Source of the DNA: a bacterium
GTDB taxonomy: Bacteria > Hydrothermota > Tepidihabitantia > SM23-42 > JAOAFX01
NCBI GenBank assembly: GCA_036382775.1
Contig: DASVHD010000046.1
Span: 1-64,000, forward strand
Direction: 5' to 3'
DNA: 64,000 nucleotides
Made by a program: the position numbers and the translations under genes. Positions 16,063 through 24,712 of the stretch are shown here, piece after piece. Numbering within the stretch: position 1 is the stretch's first letter; each line of letters starts with the position of its first letter. Under the pieces are notes generated by a model, which did not search any database, had not been told where the DNA came from, and saw only the letters and a program-made list of their open reading frames with translations.

Positions 16063-16237
16063 CAAACGGAATTCTGAAACATTTACTGCCTGTTTGTCCC
16101 GTTAGAGAAAATCACTGGTTTCAATCGGTGGTTGTTTTCGAACCAATAGATAGTGATTTAATACCAAAGCCGCGCATTGCCGTGAAAGGGCAGAGTTCTC
16201 TAACGGGATTTGTTGTCTATAACGCCAGGATGTTGTG
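16063..16237 (+). repeat. Structured ~175-bp repeat, copy 2
   Basis: Left arm CTTGTAACTTCAAACGG, outer stem CCCGTTAGAGAA / TTCTCTAACGGG, inner hairpin CACTG...CGGTG (with one T-G wobble), second hairpin TGCC...GGCA, right end TTGTCTATAACGCCAGGATG. The 15877-16062 stretch before it holds no gene that I can see. Confidence 0.9.
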
Positions 16238-16319
16238 GCATGATATATAAGGGGTTGGTTAGTGACAGTGAAGAGAAGGTCGAAAATAAGAAGCTGGTGA
16301 TCGTGTAATCCCGTCCACA

Positions 16320-16347
16320 TTGACTTCAGTAATAAATTATATATAAT
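16320..16347 (+). promoter_or_regulatory. Promoter of the 16363 membrane protein gene
   Basis: TTGACT (16320-16325), 16-nt spacer, TATAAT (16342-16347), then CAGGAGG ahead of the ATG. Confidence 0.7.
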
Positions 16348-16362
16348 TTTCAGGAGGATATT

Positions 16363-16920
16363 ATGACCAAAAGAATGCTTATGTCCCTTGTATTGAAGAT
16401 TTTAGCTGTGATGGCTATAATGTACGGTATTACACTTGTTCCATTAATATTTTTTGCATTAACAGTTCAATTTTCTCCACTGCATGTTGATGCCATGAGT
16501 TGGTATGCATGGCATTGGTATTTAGTAATGGCAATAGCACAACCGCTTGTTTTCTTCGTATTGGCATTTATATTATTACGATGGTGCGATTTCTTCGCCA
16601 GGAAATTAATAACTGATGATAGCTTAATCACAAGTGCCATAGGAGATGAGTGGGAAAAACAATTCTTTACGCTTGCATTACGCATAATAGGTGTTGTATG
16701 CGTGGTATATGGAATCCCGCTATTAGTAGAGAATGCATGTCAACTTAAATTTATGTCATGGTGGGGTAATCCCTTTGAATGGGCAAAAATAGTAAGTGGT
16801 TTTGTTTTGATCTTCACTGGCATATATTTATTATCAGGTGGTAAACGAGTTGTCGCATATGCTTTTAGGGTGCCACATCATAAAGATGAATCCTCAAACA
16901 ATGGTAATACCAATCAATAA
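16363..16920 (+). CDS. Four-helix membrane protein of unknown function
   Basis: No family recognised. The 185-residue protein has four predicted membrane helices: ILAVMAIMYGITLVPLIFFAL; WHWYLVMAIAQPLVFFVLAF; the third around LRIIGVVCVVYGIPLLV; and the fourth around IVSGFVLIFTGIYLLSGG. A hydrophilic tail (HHKDESSNNGNTNQ) follows. The two halves resemble each other (IMYGI...PL and VVYGIPLL), suggesting an internal duplication of a two-helix unit. CAGGAGGATATT precedes the ATG. It sits alone between repeat copies 2 and 3. Confidence 0.6.
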   Translation: MTKRMLMSLVLKILAVMAIMYGITLVPLIFFALTVQFSPLHVDAMSWYAWHWYLVMAIAQPLVFFVLAFILLRWCDFFARKLITDDSLITSAIGDEWEKQFFTLALRIIGVVCVVYGIPLLVENACQLKFMSWWGNPFEWAKIVSGFVLIFTGIYLLSGGKRVVAYAFRVPHHKDESSNNGNTNQ

Positions 16921-16942
16921 CAACTAAGATTCTTATTGAGCC

Positions 16943-16967
16943 GTATAAAAATATCTATTTTTTATAC
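16943..16967 (+). terminator. AT-rich hairpin after the 16363 gene
   Basis: GTATAAAAA pairs with TTTTTATAC around a 7-nt loop, 22 bp after the stop codon. The stem is weak (mostly A-T), so this is a possible rather than a proven terminator. Confidence 0.4.
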
Positions 16968-17047
16968 AGGCATTTAATAATTGACTAGTCGACAAATGAT
17001 CCAAGGATTGATTCATTGAGTAATATCCTTATTTTTAACCAACCTCA

Positions 17048-17230
17048 CTTGTAACTTCAAACGGAATTCTGATATATTTACTGCCTATTTGTCCCGTTAG
17101 AGAAAATCACTGGTTTCAATCGGTGGTTGTTTTCGAATTAACAGACAGTGATCTAATGCCAGCGTCGCGCATTGCCGCGAATGGGCAGAGTTCTCTAACG
17201 GGATTTGTTGTCGATAACACCAGGATGATA
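17048..17230 (+). repeat. Structured ~175-bp repeat, copy 3
   Basis: It has the same arms and outer stem as copy 2. After ACACCAGGATG it continues with GATAGCGCCTACCTG and an ACGCGCACCCTGAAGGGTGC hairpin, an extension shared only with copy 5. Confidence 0.9.
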
Positions 17231-17244
17231 GCGCCTACCTGTAA

Positions 17245-17360
17245 AAAATACGCGCACCCTGAAGGGTGCGGCTACATTTTCAGGAAATCACGACTGGATT
17301 CCCGATTGCTCGGGAATGACACCCCTCACCCTTACCCTCTCCCACAAGGGGCGAGGGAAT
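17245..17360. repeat. Mosaic of short palindromic repeats (17.2 kb)
   Basis: Three unit types are joined: the CGCACCCTGAAGGGTGCG hairpin, GGATTCCCGATTGCTCGGGA with AATGAC, and a CCCCTCACCCTTACCCTCTC unit. The same units recur near 19.1, 21.65, 23.5, 24.9 and 27.3 kb. No gene is seen from here to 17535. Confidence 0.8.
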
Positions 17361-17535
17361 GAAATATTGGAACATAAGATTGCTTCATCGCTTGACTGAG
17401 GATAAAATAATCATATACTATTGCGAAGAGTGGAGATGATAGAAACGGGAAATTGGGGATGATTGGGTTGATGTGTCGCTATACATCACATTCAGTCAGG
17501 TTCTGACAGGGGCATTAAGCCAATAGGAGGTTAAA

Positions 17536-19023
17536 GTGTTTGATAGAAAAATGTACTTGCTGGTAGGCTTCATCCTGGTGAGTTTGATCTATGCTCTGCC
17601 AGTGGAACAGAGTACCGCAGAAGCAGTAGCGAATTCCAGATTGGTTCATGATGGTCGGCAGGAAGATCATTCGATCGCCTCCCTCACTGTCATCAAGGAC
17701 GATGAGACCGCTTCTGCACTGGCCTATGTATTTGAACTGGACCCGACTGGTTACGTGATAGTGGGAGCGGATAATCAGCTCCCGCCGGTCATTGCATATT
17801 CCTATACGAATCTCTGCCGGGATGACCGGTATGACAGGAACATCCTTTTCGACATTGTAAAGAGAGATATCATCGCCCGGCTCGCCAACGCCGGCAGCAT
17901 TCCGAAGGGGATCAAGACCAAGTACGAAAAACAATGGCATGAGTATATCACGAGGGATTTTGTCACTCTGGCACCGGCTCTGTTTGAACAATGGCCTCCT
18001 GCCGGTTCGACGCCCACCGGAGGATGGCTCATGGAAAACTGGAGCCAGGGTGCTCCGTACAATTCCTACTGTCCCATGGATAATAATGCCGGGCAGAGGA
18101 GTGTCGCGGGATGTCCCGCAGTAGCCATGGCAGCCATCGTGAACTTTCAGGAGAAGATAAACGGAACGCGATTCGATGATAGTGATGACTACTACCACAA
18201 CTTCTATGAGCAATACTGGATCGACGATGATCATGTGGCTCATGATTTCCCATCCTGGCCGGAGTTGGACGTGTACCTGGATACGCTGGAAAACCACTAC
18301 GCCCAGTCGATCCCACCTACTTCATCTGACAAGGCGGCTCTGGTGTTCGCCAGCGGGGTTGCATGTCATCAGGTATATTCGGCCTCGATTTCCGGTACCT
18401 ACGGCATCACCCAAGCAGCAATCGCATATCAAAGATTCAACTTTGTTGAATCTGAACTCCTGTATGATTCATCTGCATACCTGTTCGAGAGATTGTCTCA
18501 GAATATGATGGACGCCATGCCGGCACATATGGGCATAGTGGATGAGGGGCCGACCTACGGCCACAATATAGTTGTTGATGGTTACAATACCGATTCTTTC
18601 TACCACTTCAATTTTGGCTGGAGTGGCAGCTACAATGGATGGTATCAGTTCCCGCTGACCGGTATGCCATACGGCATGAACATCATAGAAGGGATCATTC
18701 TCGATATCGGTGACAGTAGTCAGTACCGGGTAAAAGACGCAGATGACCTACAATCGGGCGGAATATTCCTGACCATGGCATGCTCAGGCAATCCGGTCAG
18801 ATCAGATCTTGGCATCCGCATTACTCTGCGGCAAACTTGCCATGTGAATCTGGCGATTTACAGCATAACCGGCAGGCTTGTTGCAATACTGGCTGACCGG
18901 GAATTCAGCCGCGGCTCGCATAGACTCAACTGGAATGCGGATGGATTAGCCTCAGGTGTATACATAGTCAGTGCAATGAGCCCTCAGGGAAGGGTTTCGG
19001 AGAAGATCATAGTACTGAAGTGA
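17536..19023 (+). CDS. Secreted C10 (streptopain-like) cysteine protease with C-terminal sorting domain
   Basis: C10 peptidases are secreted papain-fold enzymes made as zymogens. A signal peptide (MYLLVGFILVSLIYAL) is followed by an I69-type prodomain (~25-145; FELDPTGYVIVGADNQLPPVIAYS is characteristic). The catalytic domain has NWSQGAPYNSYCP and AGCPAVAMAAI (nucleophile C193), YGHNIVVDGY (H343) and FNFGWSGSYNGWY. Cys/His spacing matches streptopain numbering closely. The last ~85 residues are a sorting tail (VNLAIYSITGRLVAILADREFSRGSHRLNW...GVYIVSAMSPQGRVSEKIIVLK). A GTG start follows TAGGAGG by 5 nt. A serpin is encoded 3 kb downstream; although serpins usually inhibit serine proteases, some inhibit papain-like enzymes, so the pairing is notable but unproven. 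Confidence 0.88.
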   Translation: MFDRKMYLLVGFILVSLIYALPVEQSTAEAVANSRLVHDGRQEDHSIASLTVIKDDETASALAYVFELDPTGYVIVGADNQLPPVIAYSYTNLCRDDRYDRNILFDIVKRDIIARLANAGSIPKGIKTKYEKQWHEYITRDFVTLAPALFEQWPPAGSTPTGGWLMENWSQGAPYNSYCPMDNNAGQRSVAGCPAVAMAAIVNFQEKINGTRFDDSDDYYHNFYEQYWIDDDHVAHDFPSWPELDVYLDTLENHYAQSIPPTSSDKAALVFASGVACHQVYSASISGTYGITQAAIAYQRFNFVESELLYDSSAYLFERLSQNMMDAMPAHMGIVDEGPTYGHNIVVDGYNTDSFYHFNFGWSGSYNGWYQFPLTGMPYGMNIIEGIILDIGDSSQYRVKDADDLQSGGIFLTMACSGNPVRSDLGIRITLRQTCHVNLAIYSITGRLVAILADREFSRGSHRLNWNADGLASGVYIVSAMSPQGRVSEKIIVLK

Positions 19024-19079
19024 TTCCCTGTAGACCATGAGGAGCAGTATTGGCATCGACGAGCTCATACGAAAGATAC

Positions 19080-19390
19080 TATTTACGCGCACCCTGAAGG
19101 GTGCGGCTACAATTGTGACAATCAAGACTGGATTCCCGCTTGCGCGGGAATGACATATTGGAACATGAGATTGCTTCGCACAGAGATCACTCGCAATGAC
19201 ACCCCTCACCCTTACCCTCTCTCCCATAGGGACTCCAGCATCAAACTTTCTATAATGTTGCCTCAAGGGGCGAGGGAAACAAGTGTGACTACATTTTCAG
19301 GAAATCAAGACTGGATTCCCGCTTGCGCGGGAATGACATATTAGAACATGAGATTGCTTCACCCTGCCACGCAGGGTTCGCAATGACAAA
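19080..19390. repeat. Mosaic of short palindromic repeats (19.1 kb)
   Basis: CGCACCCTGAAGGGTGCG, two copies of GGATTCCCGCTTGCGCGGGA with AATGACA, a CCTCACCCTTACCCTCTC unit and two GAGATTGCTTC...CGCAATGAC units. No gene is seen between 19024 and 19490; 19391-19490 is purine/AT-rich filler. Confidence 0.8.
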
Positions 19391-19490
19391 TTAACTTAAC
19401 AGATAGTAAGCGTATCAGATTATCAGACAATCAGGTAGTGGATATCAGGTTATCAGGAGACCAGATTAACAAGAAAAGCAAAAAAGGATA

Positions 19491-21305
19491 TTACTTAATT
19501 GCAATGATTTTCTTGTTAAGGCGTTTATCCGTGGATTCCAGCGATACAATATAAACGCCGCTTGGTGCTTTTTTGCCTTGATCGTCGGTCCGATCCCAAT
19601 AAATCTTGAATTGTCCGGTGCCTTTGATCTTAAAAAGATTCTTCACAACCCTGCCCGCGGCATCATATATAGCTATTTTTGTATTGCCATACCCATATGT
19701 GCTGATATCCATCCAGACGCGATCGGAAAATTGCGTCGGGTAGACATTAAGTTCGCTAATTTGTGCCAACGGTTGTGCCTTTTGCTCATCGACCGCAACC
19801 AGTGGCAGGATCGTGAAATTCATATGAGTCACGGCTATTGCCGTATCCGAACTTGTGGTTGCAGTGTAGCGGATATAGCAGTTGGTCGAGGTCGGAGAAC
19901 CTGCCGGAATGAGCCATTGATACCGGCCATTGTTAGGTACGCTCGCCACTATCTGGGTCCAGGGACCCGCAGAGCCATTGGTCGAAAGTTCAAGCCTGAC
20001 CGACGCGGTATTGCCCGCGGGAACACCGCAGGTCCAGTTGATGAAATGCACCGAGTTCCGATAAAGCTTCTCGCCGCCCCTGGGAAACACGGGAAAAATA
20101 AACAGGCTTTCCGGAACCGAGCTTTCCTTATAGAAGCGCAGCCGGTTTACCGGGTTCATGCCGGTGCCTTCTCTGCTGACCAGGGCAATGTCGGGGTAGC
20201 CGTTATGATCTGCATCCGCTGCCACGCGGAAAGCCGCCATGTAGCCGGGATAGGTCGTTTTGAAGGTTGTATCGAGGGTCCAGTTCCCGCTGCCGTTTCC
20301 CAGCCAGACCGAGACAACGCTGTCGCCGAACGCGCTCAAATCCATAAAACCGTCAATGTTCATATCGCAGAGCTGGGTATTGTAGTAAGGCCCGGATGTC
20401 GGCAGGGTCCCGGAGAAATTAGCCCAGGTATTGCCGCCCAGCCATTGCCACACTTCCACGCCGCCGCTGGCATTGCGAAAGGCAAAATCCTGGTCGCCGT
20501 CATTGTCAACGTCGCCAATAGAAGGACCGCGCCTGCCCGAAGTGCCGCCGGGCGGCAGGTTTCCGTCGGCCAGGGTAAATCCTCCGCTGCCGTTGCCCAG
20601 ATAAACGCTGCCGTACTGGTGACCGGCGCAGTAGTCTGCGTAACCGTCGGCGTTGACGTCACAAAACAAAAAATCCATCGAGGAATTGCCGCCCAGGAAT
20701 CCGAAACACTGATGCCAGGTTCCGTCAAGGTGATTGATGAAAATATGGTTGCCGTCATCGGCACCGAACGCGTTGCCGCCCAGATCAAGGTCGCCATCGT
20801 TATCAATATCGGCGAAATCCGTGCAAAACATCCCCCATGCGTTAGGATCGCCGATCGAAATGCCGTCGTCCCACGGCGTCCAGTTCTGGCCCGTGCCGTC
20901 GCCCAGCGCGGCTTCGATCACTGAATCGCCGAAATCAACGCCGGAATAGTTGTGGTGCATGCCGTAACCAATATCCATGAAGCCGTCGTTATTAATGTCG
21001 CCGATCGCGATGCCGCCGTAGCCGAATTCACCGTTCTGGTAAACGCTCCATGAACCCAGGCCATTGCCGAACCAGACCATGACCCCGTGCTCCTGGGTGT
21101 TGACATAGGGACTGCCATGGTCGCCGATCGACAGGATGTCGATATTACCGTCAGCGTTGATGTCCGCCATTTCAAGTTCGGTCCTGCCTGCTTCCATCTG
21201 AGGGGTACTGAGGCCCTGCGATGATTCCACGTAGCTCAGCGCATGAACCGTCAGCGGTATAAAACAGAGAAACAATATATTGACTAGTTTTGTGTTGTTC
21301 TTCAT
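19491..21305 (-). CDS. Secreted FG-GAP/VCBS repeat protein with C-terminal sorting domain
   Basis: A signal peptide (LVNILFLCFIPLTVHALS) is followed by a beta-propeller of FG-GAP/VCBS repeats. Each repeat carries a calcium-binding loop of the type DxNxDGxxD: DINADGNID, DINNDGFMD, DIDNDGDLD, DVNADGYAD, DVDNDGDQD, DMNIDGFMD, DADHNGYPD. A linker Ig-like region (GEKLYRNSVHFINWTCG...) leads to a sorting tail (LNVYPTQFSDRVWMDIS, TKIAIYDAAGRVVKNLF, KKAPSGVYIVSLES, final KKIIAIK). It is predicted surface-exposed, probably adhesive or carbohydrate-binding, but no ligand can be read. The chosen ATG has GGAGG 5 nt upstream; the longer frame (ATG 21326) lacks it. Confidence 0.85.
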   Translation of the reverse strand: MKNNTKLVNILFLCFIPLTVHALSYVESSQGLSTPQMEAGRTELEMADINADGNIDILSIGDHGSPYVNTQEHGVMVWFGNGLGSWSVYQNGEFGYGGIAIGDINNDGFMDIGYGMHHNYSGVDFGDSVIEAALGDGTGQNWTPWDDGISIGDPNAWGMFCTDFADIDNDGDLDLGGNAFGADDGNHIFINHLDGTWHQCFGFLGGNSSMDFLFCDVNADGYADYCAGHQYGSVYLGNGSGGFTLADGNLPPGGTSGRRGPSIGDVDNDGDQDFAFRNASGGVEVWQWLGGNTWANFSGTLPTSGPYYNTQLCDMNIDGFMDLSAFGDSVVSVWLGNGSGNWTLDTTFKTTYPGYMAAFRVAADADHNGYPDIALVSREGTGMNPVNRLRFYKESSVPESLFIFPVFPRGGEKLYRNSVHFINWTCGVPAGNTASVRLELSTNGSAGPWTQIVASVPNNGRYQWLIPAGSPTSTNCYIRYTATTSSDTAIAVTHMNFTILPLVAVDEQKAQPLAQISELNVYPTQFSDRVWMDISTYGYGNTKIAIYDAAGRVVKNLFKIKGTGQFKIYWDRTDDQGKKAPSGVYIVSLESTDKRLNKKIIAIK

Positions 21306-21357
21306 ATAAACCTCCATTTTTATCAAAAGTTGTACATTTATTAATTATTACTACTAT

Positions 21358-21385
21358 ATTATATGAAATAATCACGCAAAAACAA
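21358..21385 (-). promoter_or_regulatory. Promoter of the VCBS-repeat gene
   Basis: Minus strand: TTGTTT (21380-21385), 16-nt spacer, TATAAT (21358-21363). The leader carries GGAGG. Confidence 0.65.
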
Positions 21386-21472
21386 GGGGAGAGGTTGAGA
21401 TCAAATCCGTATACCGTAGGCTGTAATCCGTAATCGGCATACGACAGCGCAGTGATGCAGTGTAGCAAAAAA

Positions 21473-21522
21473 GGGAGTCAACTCGTAAGAGTTTTATATA
21501 AAAGCCTCACGGCTTAACTCCC
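21473..21522. repeat. GAGTTAACTC...GGCTTAACTCC palindromic repeat, copy 2
   Basis: Inverted relative to the copy inside the 4409 gene; same twin-hairpin layout. Confidence 0.8.
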
Positions 21523-21639
21523 CGGCTTAAATCCACCTCTTAAGGTTGTTCTCCCGCTTATGGAGCGCGGGATGCTCATTGTTGTAGTCACATCAAAGAT
21601 GTGAACAAAATTGGCATCGACAAGCTCATACGAAAGATA

Positions 21640-21765
21640 CTATTTACGCGCACCCTGAAGGGTGCGGCTACATTTTCAGGAAATCAAGACTGGATTCCCG
21701 ATTGCTCGGGAATGACAGAAAAAACATGAGATTGCTTCGTCCCGCTGTGCGGGGCTCGCAATGAC
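21640..21765. repeat. Mosaic of short palindromic repeats (21.7 kb)
   Basis: CGCACCCTGAAGGGTGCG, GGATTCCCGATTGCTCGGGA with AATGACA, and a GAGATTGCTTCGTCCC...CGCAATGAC unit in sequence. No gene is seen between 21306 and 22161. Confidence 0.8.
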
Positions 21766-21895
21766 GACGGGGGTTGAAACGACAATAAGGCACAAAAGCG
21801 TTCCTCGAACCATATTTCCAAAAATGTCAAGTAGTAGTAGACATATTTAGCCCAATTTTGTCTACCAATCCCAGCTGCTTTTTTCAGTTGGTCAG

Positions 21896-22059
21896 TATTT
21901 CCCCTACTGTTTGTCCCGTTAGAGAAAATCACCGATTTCAATTAGTGGTTGTTTTCGAATAAAACAGATAGAGGTTCAATATTGCCCTCGCGCATTCCCG
22001 CAATGGGGAGAGTTCCGGTGCTCTAACGGGATTTGTCGTCCATAACACCAGGATATTGT
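21896..22059 (+). repeat. Structured ~175-bp repeat, copy 4
   Basis: The left arm starts later than in other copies (TTTCCCCTACTGTTTGT). Left outer stem CCCGTTAGAG; the right arm has a small insertion, GTTCCGGTGCTCTAACGGG. Hairpin II is TCCC...GGGA where copies 2 and 3 have TGCC...GGCA, a compensatory change. It ends 5 nt before the serpin -35 element. Confidence 0.88.
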
Positions 22060-22064
22060 ACATA

Positions 22065-22092
22065 TTGACTTCACCCAAAAACCTCATATAAT
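22065..22092 (+). promoter_or_regulatory. Promoter of the serpin gene
   Basis: TTGACT (22065-22070), 16-nt spacer, TATAAT (22087-22092). It abuts repeat copy 4. Confidence 0.72.
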
Positions 22093-22161
22093 AGACAAAC
22101 GATAAAGTAAGATATGGATGGTAGTATCAAAATGAATTGTAAGATTTGGAAGGAGGCTAAT

Positions 22162-23433
22162 ATGAAGAATATGATGTATGGTTTTATAAGGGTCGCCGGT
22201 TCATTCTTTTTAATGCTGATCATCTTCTGCATTATTATATCCTGTAAAACTAAAAATAAAGATGCCGGAGCAGATAAGAACAAATCGGTTCCTGGTAGTG
22301 TTAGTGCAGTCGTAGATGCCAGCAACCAGTTCGCCTTTGAACTTTATCGAAAATTCAATGAAAGATCAAAGGACGAAAATATATTTTATTCACCATTCAG
22401 CATCACAGTCGCTTTAACCATGGCTTATGAGGGTGCGAGAGGACAGACCGCAAAAGAAATGCAAAAAGTCCTTCATATCCCCGAAACCGCTGATTTAAGA
22501 AGAATAATTTTTGCAAAAATAATAAATGAGATAAATAAGAAGGACAGAAAATACAAACTTTCCACAGCTAACGCTTTATGGGCGCAGATGGATTACAAGT
22601 TCCTTGCTGAATATTTATATACTATTGATAAATATTACGGCGGGAAGGCAGCTAATCTTGATTTCGAAAGGCATTGCGAAGAATCCCGCGATACGATCAA
22701 TTCTTGGGTTGAAGACCAGACTAATGGTAAGATCAAAGACCTAATTCCACCGGGAAAAATTGACGCTTCTACCAAGCTGGTTTTAACCAATGCTATCTAT
22801 TTCAAAGGAACGTGGGTTATGCAATTCGATAAAAAACGCACAAGGGAAGGGGATTTTGAAACAAGTCCAGTTCAAAAGGTAATGGTTCCCATGATGCGTC
22901 TTACCGGCGGAAATACAGAATTAAAATATGCCGAAACAGAAGATGTACAGATACTGGAAATGCCATATGAAGGCAAAGACCTATCGATGGTGATAATTCT
23001 TCCCAGAGGAAAAAGATTGGATGAAATAGAAAAATCCATCACTTTAAAAAAATGGTCAGAATGGCGGAGCATGCTCAGGGAAAAAAGCGTGGATGTTTAC
23101 ATCCCGAAGTTCAAATTTGATGCGAAGTATTATATGAACGAGTTTTTGAAAAAAATGGGTATGCGGTCGTCATTTGGCGAACATGCTGACTTTTCGGGAA
23201 TGGACGGTACACAAATGCTTTATATTGAAAATGTGATCCATCAGGCATTCGTTGAAGTAAACGAAGAGGGGACTGAAGCCGCAGCCGCAACTGAGGTGAC
23301 CATGGATTATATAAGTGATGAAATATTTGAAGAATTCAATGCCAACCATCCTTTTATCTTTGCCATACAAGAGCGGAATACGGGAAATATACTATTCTTA
23401 GGAAGAGTCAGCGATCCCAGTAAATCCCTTTAA
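22162..23433 (+). CDS. Lipoprotein serpin (serine/cysteine protease inhibitor)
   Basis: Serpins trap proteases by inserting the cleaved reactive loop into a beta-sheet. Landmarks are visible in order: NIFYSPFSITVALTMAYEGARGQTAKEM, LSTANALWAQ, LVLTNAIYFKGTW, DLSMVIILPRG, VIHQAFVEVNEEGTEAAAATEV (hinge with small residues, as in inhibitory serpins) and FNANHPFIFAIQERNTGNILFLGRV. The N-terminus carries a lipoprotein signal ending IIISC, so the inhibitor should be membrane-anchored. The start is set by GGAAGGAGG; an upstream in-frame ATG (22114) is not supported. The scissile P1-P1' bond lies in the DYISDEIFEEF region but is not assigned. The gene is bounded by repeat copy 4 and a strong terminator. 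Confidence 0.9.
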   Translation: MKNMMYGFIRVAGSFFLMLIIFCIIISCKTKNKDAGADKNKSVPGSVSAVVDASNQFAFELYRKFNERSKDENIFYSPFSITVALTMAYEGARGQTAKEMQKVLHIPETADLRRIIFAKIINEINKKDRKYKLSTANALWAQMDYKFLAEYLYTIDKYYGGKAANLDFERHCEESRDTINSWVEDQTNGKIKDLIPPGKIDASTKLVLTNAIYFKGTWVMQFDKKRTREGDFETSPVQKVMVPMMRLTGGNTELKYAETEDVQILEMPYEGKDLSMVIILPRGKRLDEIEKSITLKKWSEWRSMLREKSVDVYIPKFKFDAKYYMNEFLKKMGMRSSFGEHADFSGMDGTQMLYIENVIHQAFVEVNEEGTEAAAATEVTMDYISDEIFEEFNANHPFIFAIQERNTGNILFLGRVSDPSKSL

Positions 23434-23451
23434 AGATTAAGGACAATACAA

Positions 23452-23494
23452 TTCTCCAGCAGGATTTGTTGTCTATAACACCAGGATGTTGTGC
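23452..23494 (+). repeat. Structured repeat, right-end fragment (copy 6)
   Basis: Only the right arm is present, as GGATTTGTTGTCTATAACAC followed by CAGGATGTTGTGC, directly after the serpin gene. Confidence 0.8.
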
Positions 23495-23507
23495 ACGTTC
23501 GCAAAAT

Positions 23508-23581
23508 CATTCGCACCCTTAAGGGTGCGGCTACATTGTTTTCGTTAGCAAAAAGGGTTGGTTTTCACCAACCCCTTTTTG
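23508..23581 (+). terminator. Hairpin repeat plus rho-independent terminator
   Basis: A CGCACCCTTAAGGGTGCG unit is followed by AAAGGGTTGGT-TTTC-ACCAACCCC-TTTTT. The stem, flanked by A and T runs on either side, can act in both directions. It separates the serpin gene from the convergent methyltransferase gene. Confidence 0.82.
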
Positions 23582-23731
23582 TGTGCTGTTTTTGTGTGGA
23601 GCATTTGCCAAAACTGAAATGAAGATACGGAAAAAGCATCTTGCCTTTGTTAATTATTCGGACTAATAATCCTTTTAGGCACTTTTGGCTTCAAACCAGC
23701 GTTTGGTTGACCCTTTCATTTTTCTGGCGGG

Positions 23732-24643
23732 TCACACTTTCTGAAAAACCTTGCTGAGGTATATTCTCTTGCGGTTCTCCAGCGATTTATATACTCTTGT
23801 TCCTTTTACTGCCGCGAATTCGCGCATCATCTTGTGCATGAACTTTGGCGCCAGGTATTTTATTGTGTTTAGTTTTCCGTCGTGATCAAGTTTAAGTGCG
23901 CGGAGAACCGATGAGGTGATATCCCATTCCCTTATCGCGCGGAGCCCGGAATCCCGGAAATGCCGGTTAGTTCTATCTGAGCAGCGTTTCCAGAGTATGT
24001 CGGTCCAGGAAAAGAAACCGCCCGGCCTCAAGACCCGTACTGCTTCACGGATAAAATCGTTCATGGATTGATAACAATGTGAAGATTCAACGTTGATAAC
24101 GGCATCAAATGATCGGTCGGGAAATGGTATTTTCATGGCATCGCCGACCCGGAACGAAAGATTGGGTTGCGAATATATACGGTTGCACAGATCTACTGCG
24201 TTCTTGGAAAAATCTATACCGACAATGGATTTTGGCTTAAGATACCGGGCCAAATAAAAACAACCGCCACCCCGGCCCGATCCGACCTCCAGAACATCTT
24301 TGTTCATTATGTTTGCGGGAGCGGCCACGTGATGATAGAGTTGAATGCAATACCGATCAGCCTCGTCACTGGTAAGCAAAGCCAATTTTTCCTCACCGTT
24401 CAAATGGGCATAGCCATAATTCATAAATGTCCATTCACGTTGGGTATACCGGGCAGTAAGATGTTGATACCAGCAGTTTATTAAACGGCTTCTTATTCCT
24501 GGGGTAAGAAATAAAATGGATTCAATGAATTGATTTAGCATTGCAAACGGCGATTTCCATCCATTAAAGGGCATATTAACCATAATTTTGAAAAAGTCAA
24601 GGAAATTATTAGAGAACTCTGAAGAAATATTCATCGCTCTCAT
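23732..24643 (-). CDS. Class I SAM-dependent methyltransferase, phthiotriol-methyltransferase-like
   Basis: The 303-residue enzyme has the Rossmann methyltransferase motif I VLEVGSGRGGGCFYLAR, acidic motif II SIVGIDFSKNAV, and a motif with SFDAVINVESSHCY followed by VRVLRPGGFF. The pre-domain FMNYGYAHL and the DEADRYCIQLYHHVA segment resemble mycobacterial phthiotriol/phenolphthiotriol O-methyltransferases, as does the ESSHCY pairing. That points to a lipid or polyketide alcohol substrate, but the true substrate is unknown. The gene stands alone; no lipid biosynthesis genes are adjacent. The start ATG lacks an obvious Shine-Dalgarno sequence and an in-frame ATG follows at codon 3. Confidence 0.78.
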   Translation of the reverse strand: MRAMNISSEFSNNFLDFFKIMVNMPFNGWKSPFAMLNQFIESILFLTPGIRSRLINCWYQHLTARYTQREWTFMNYGYAHLNGEEKLALLTSDEADRYCIQLYHHVAAPANIMNKDVLEVGSGRGGGCFYLARYLKPKSIVGIDFSKNAVDLCNRIYSQPNLSFRVGDAMKIPFPDRSFDAVINVESSHCYQSMNDFIREAVRVLRPGGFFSWTDILWKRCSDRTNRHFRDSGLRAIREWDITSSVLRALKLDHDGKLNTIKYLAPKFMHKMMREFAAVKGTRVYKSLENRKRIYLSKVFQKV

Positions 24644-24712
24644 GATTGAATAAAAATTTTGGGGTCACCTATGAAAAAATTGCTGTGCACAAATTTATCC
24701 AGTATTCTTCAC

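Noticed and set aside
19578-20924. A 448-codon plus-strand open frame antisense to the VCBS gene, and similar long shadow frames antisense to the cyclase, comM and secD
   Set aside because: They lie entirely opposite well-supported genes, have no domain pattern or ribosome-binding site, and follow from the codon bias of the real gene.
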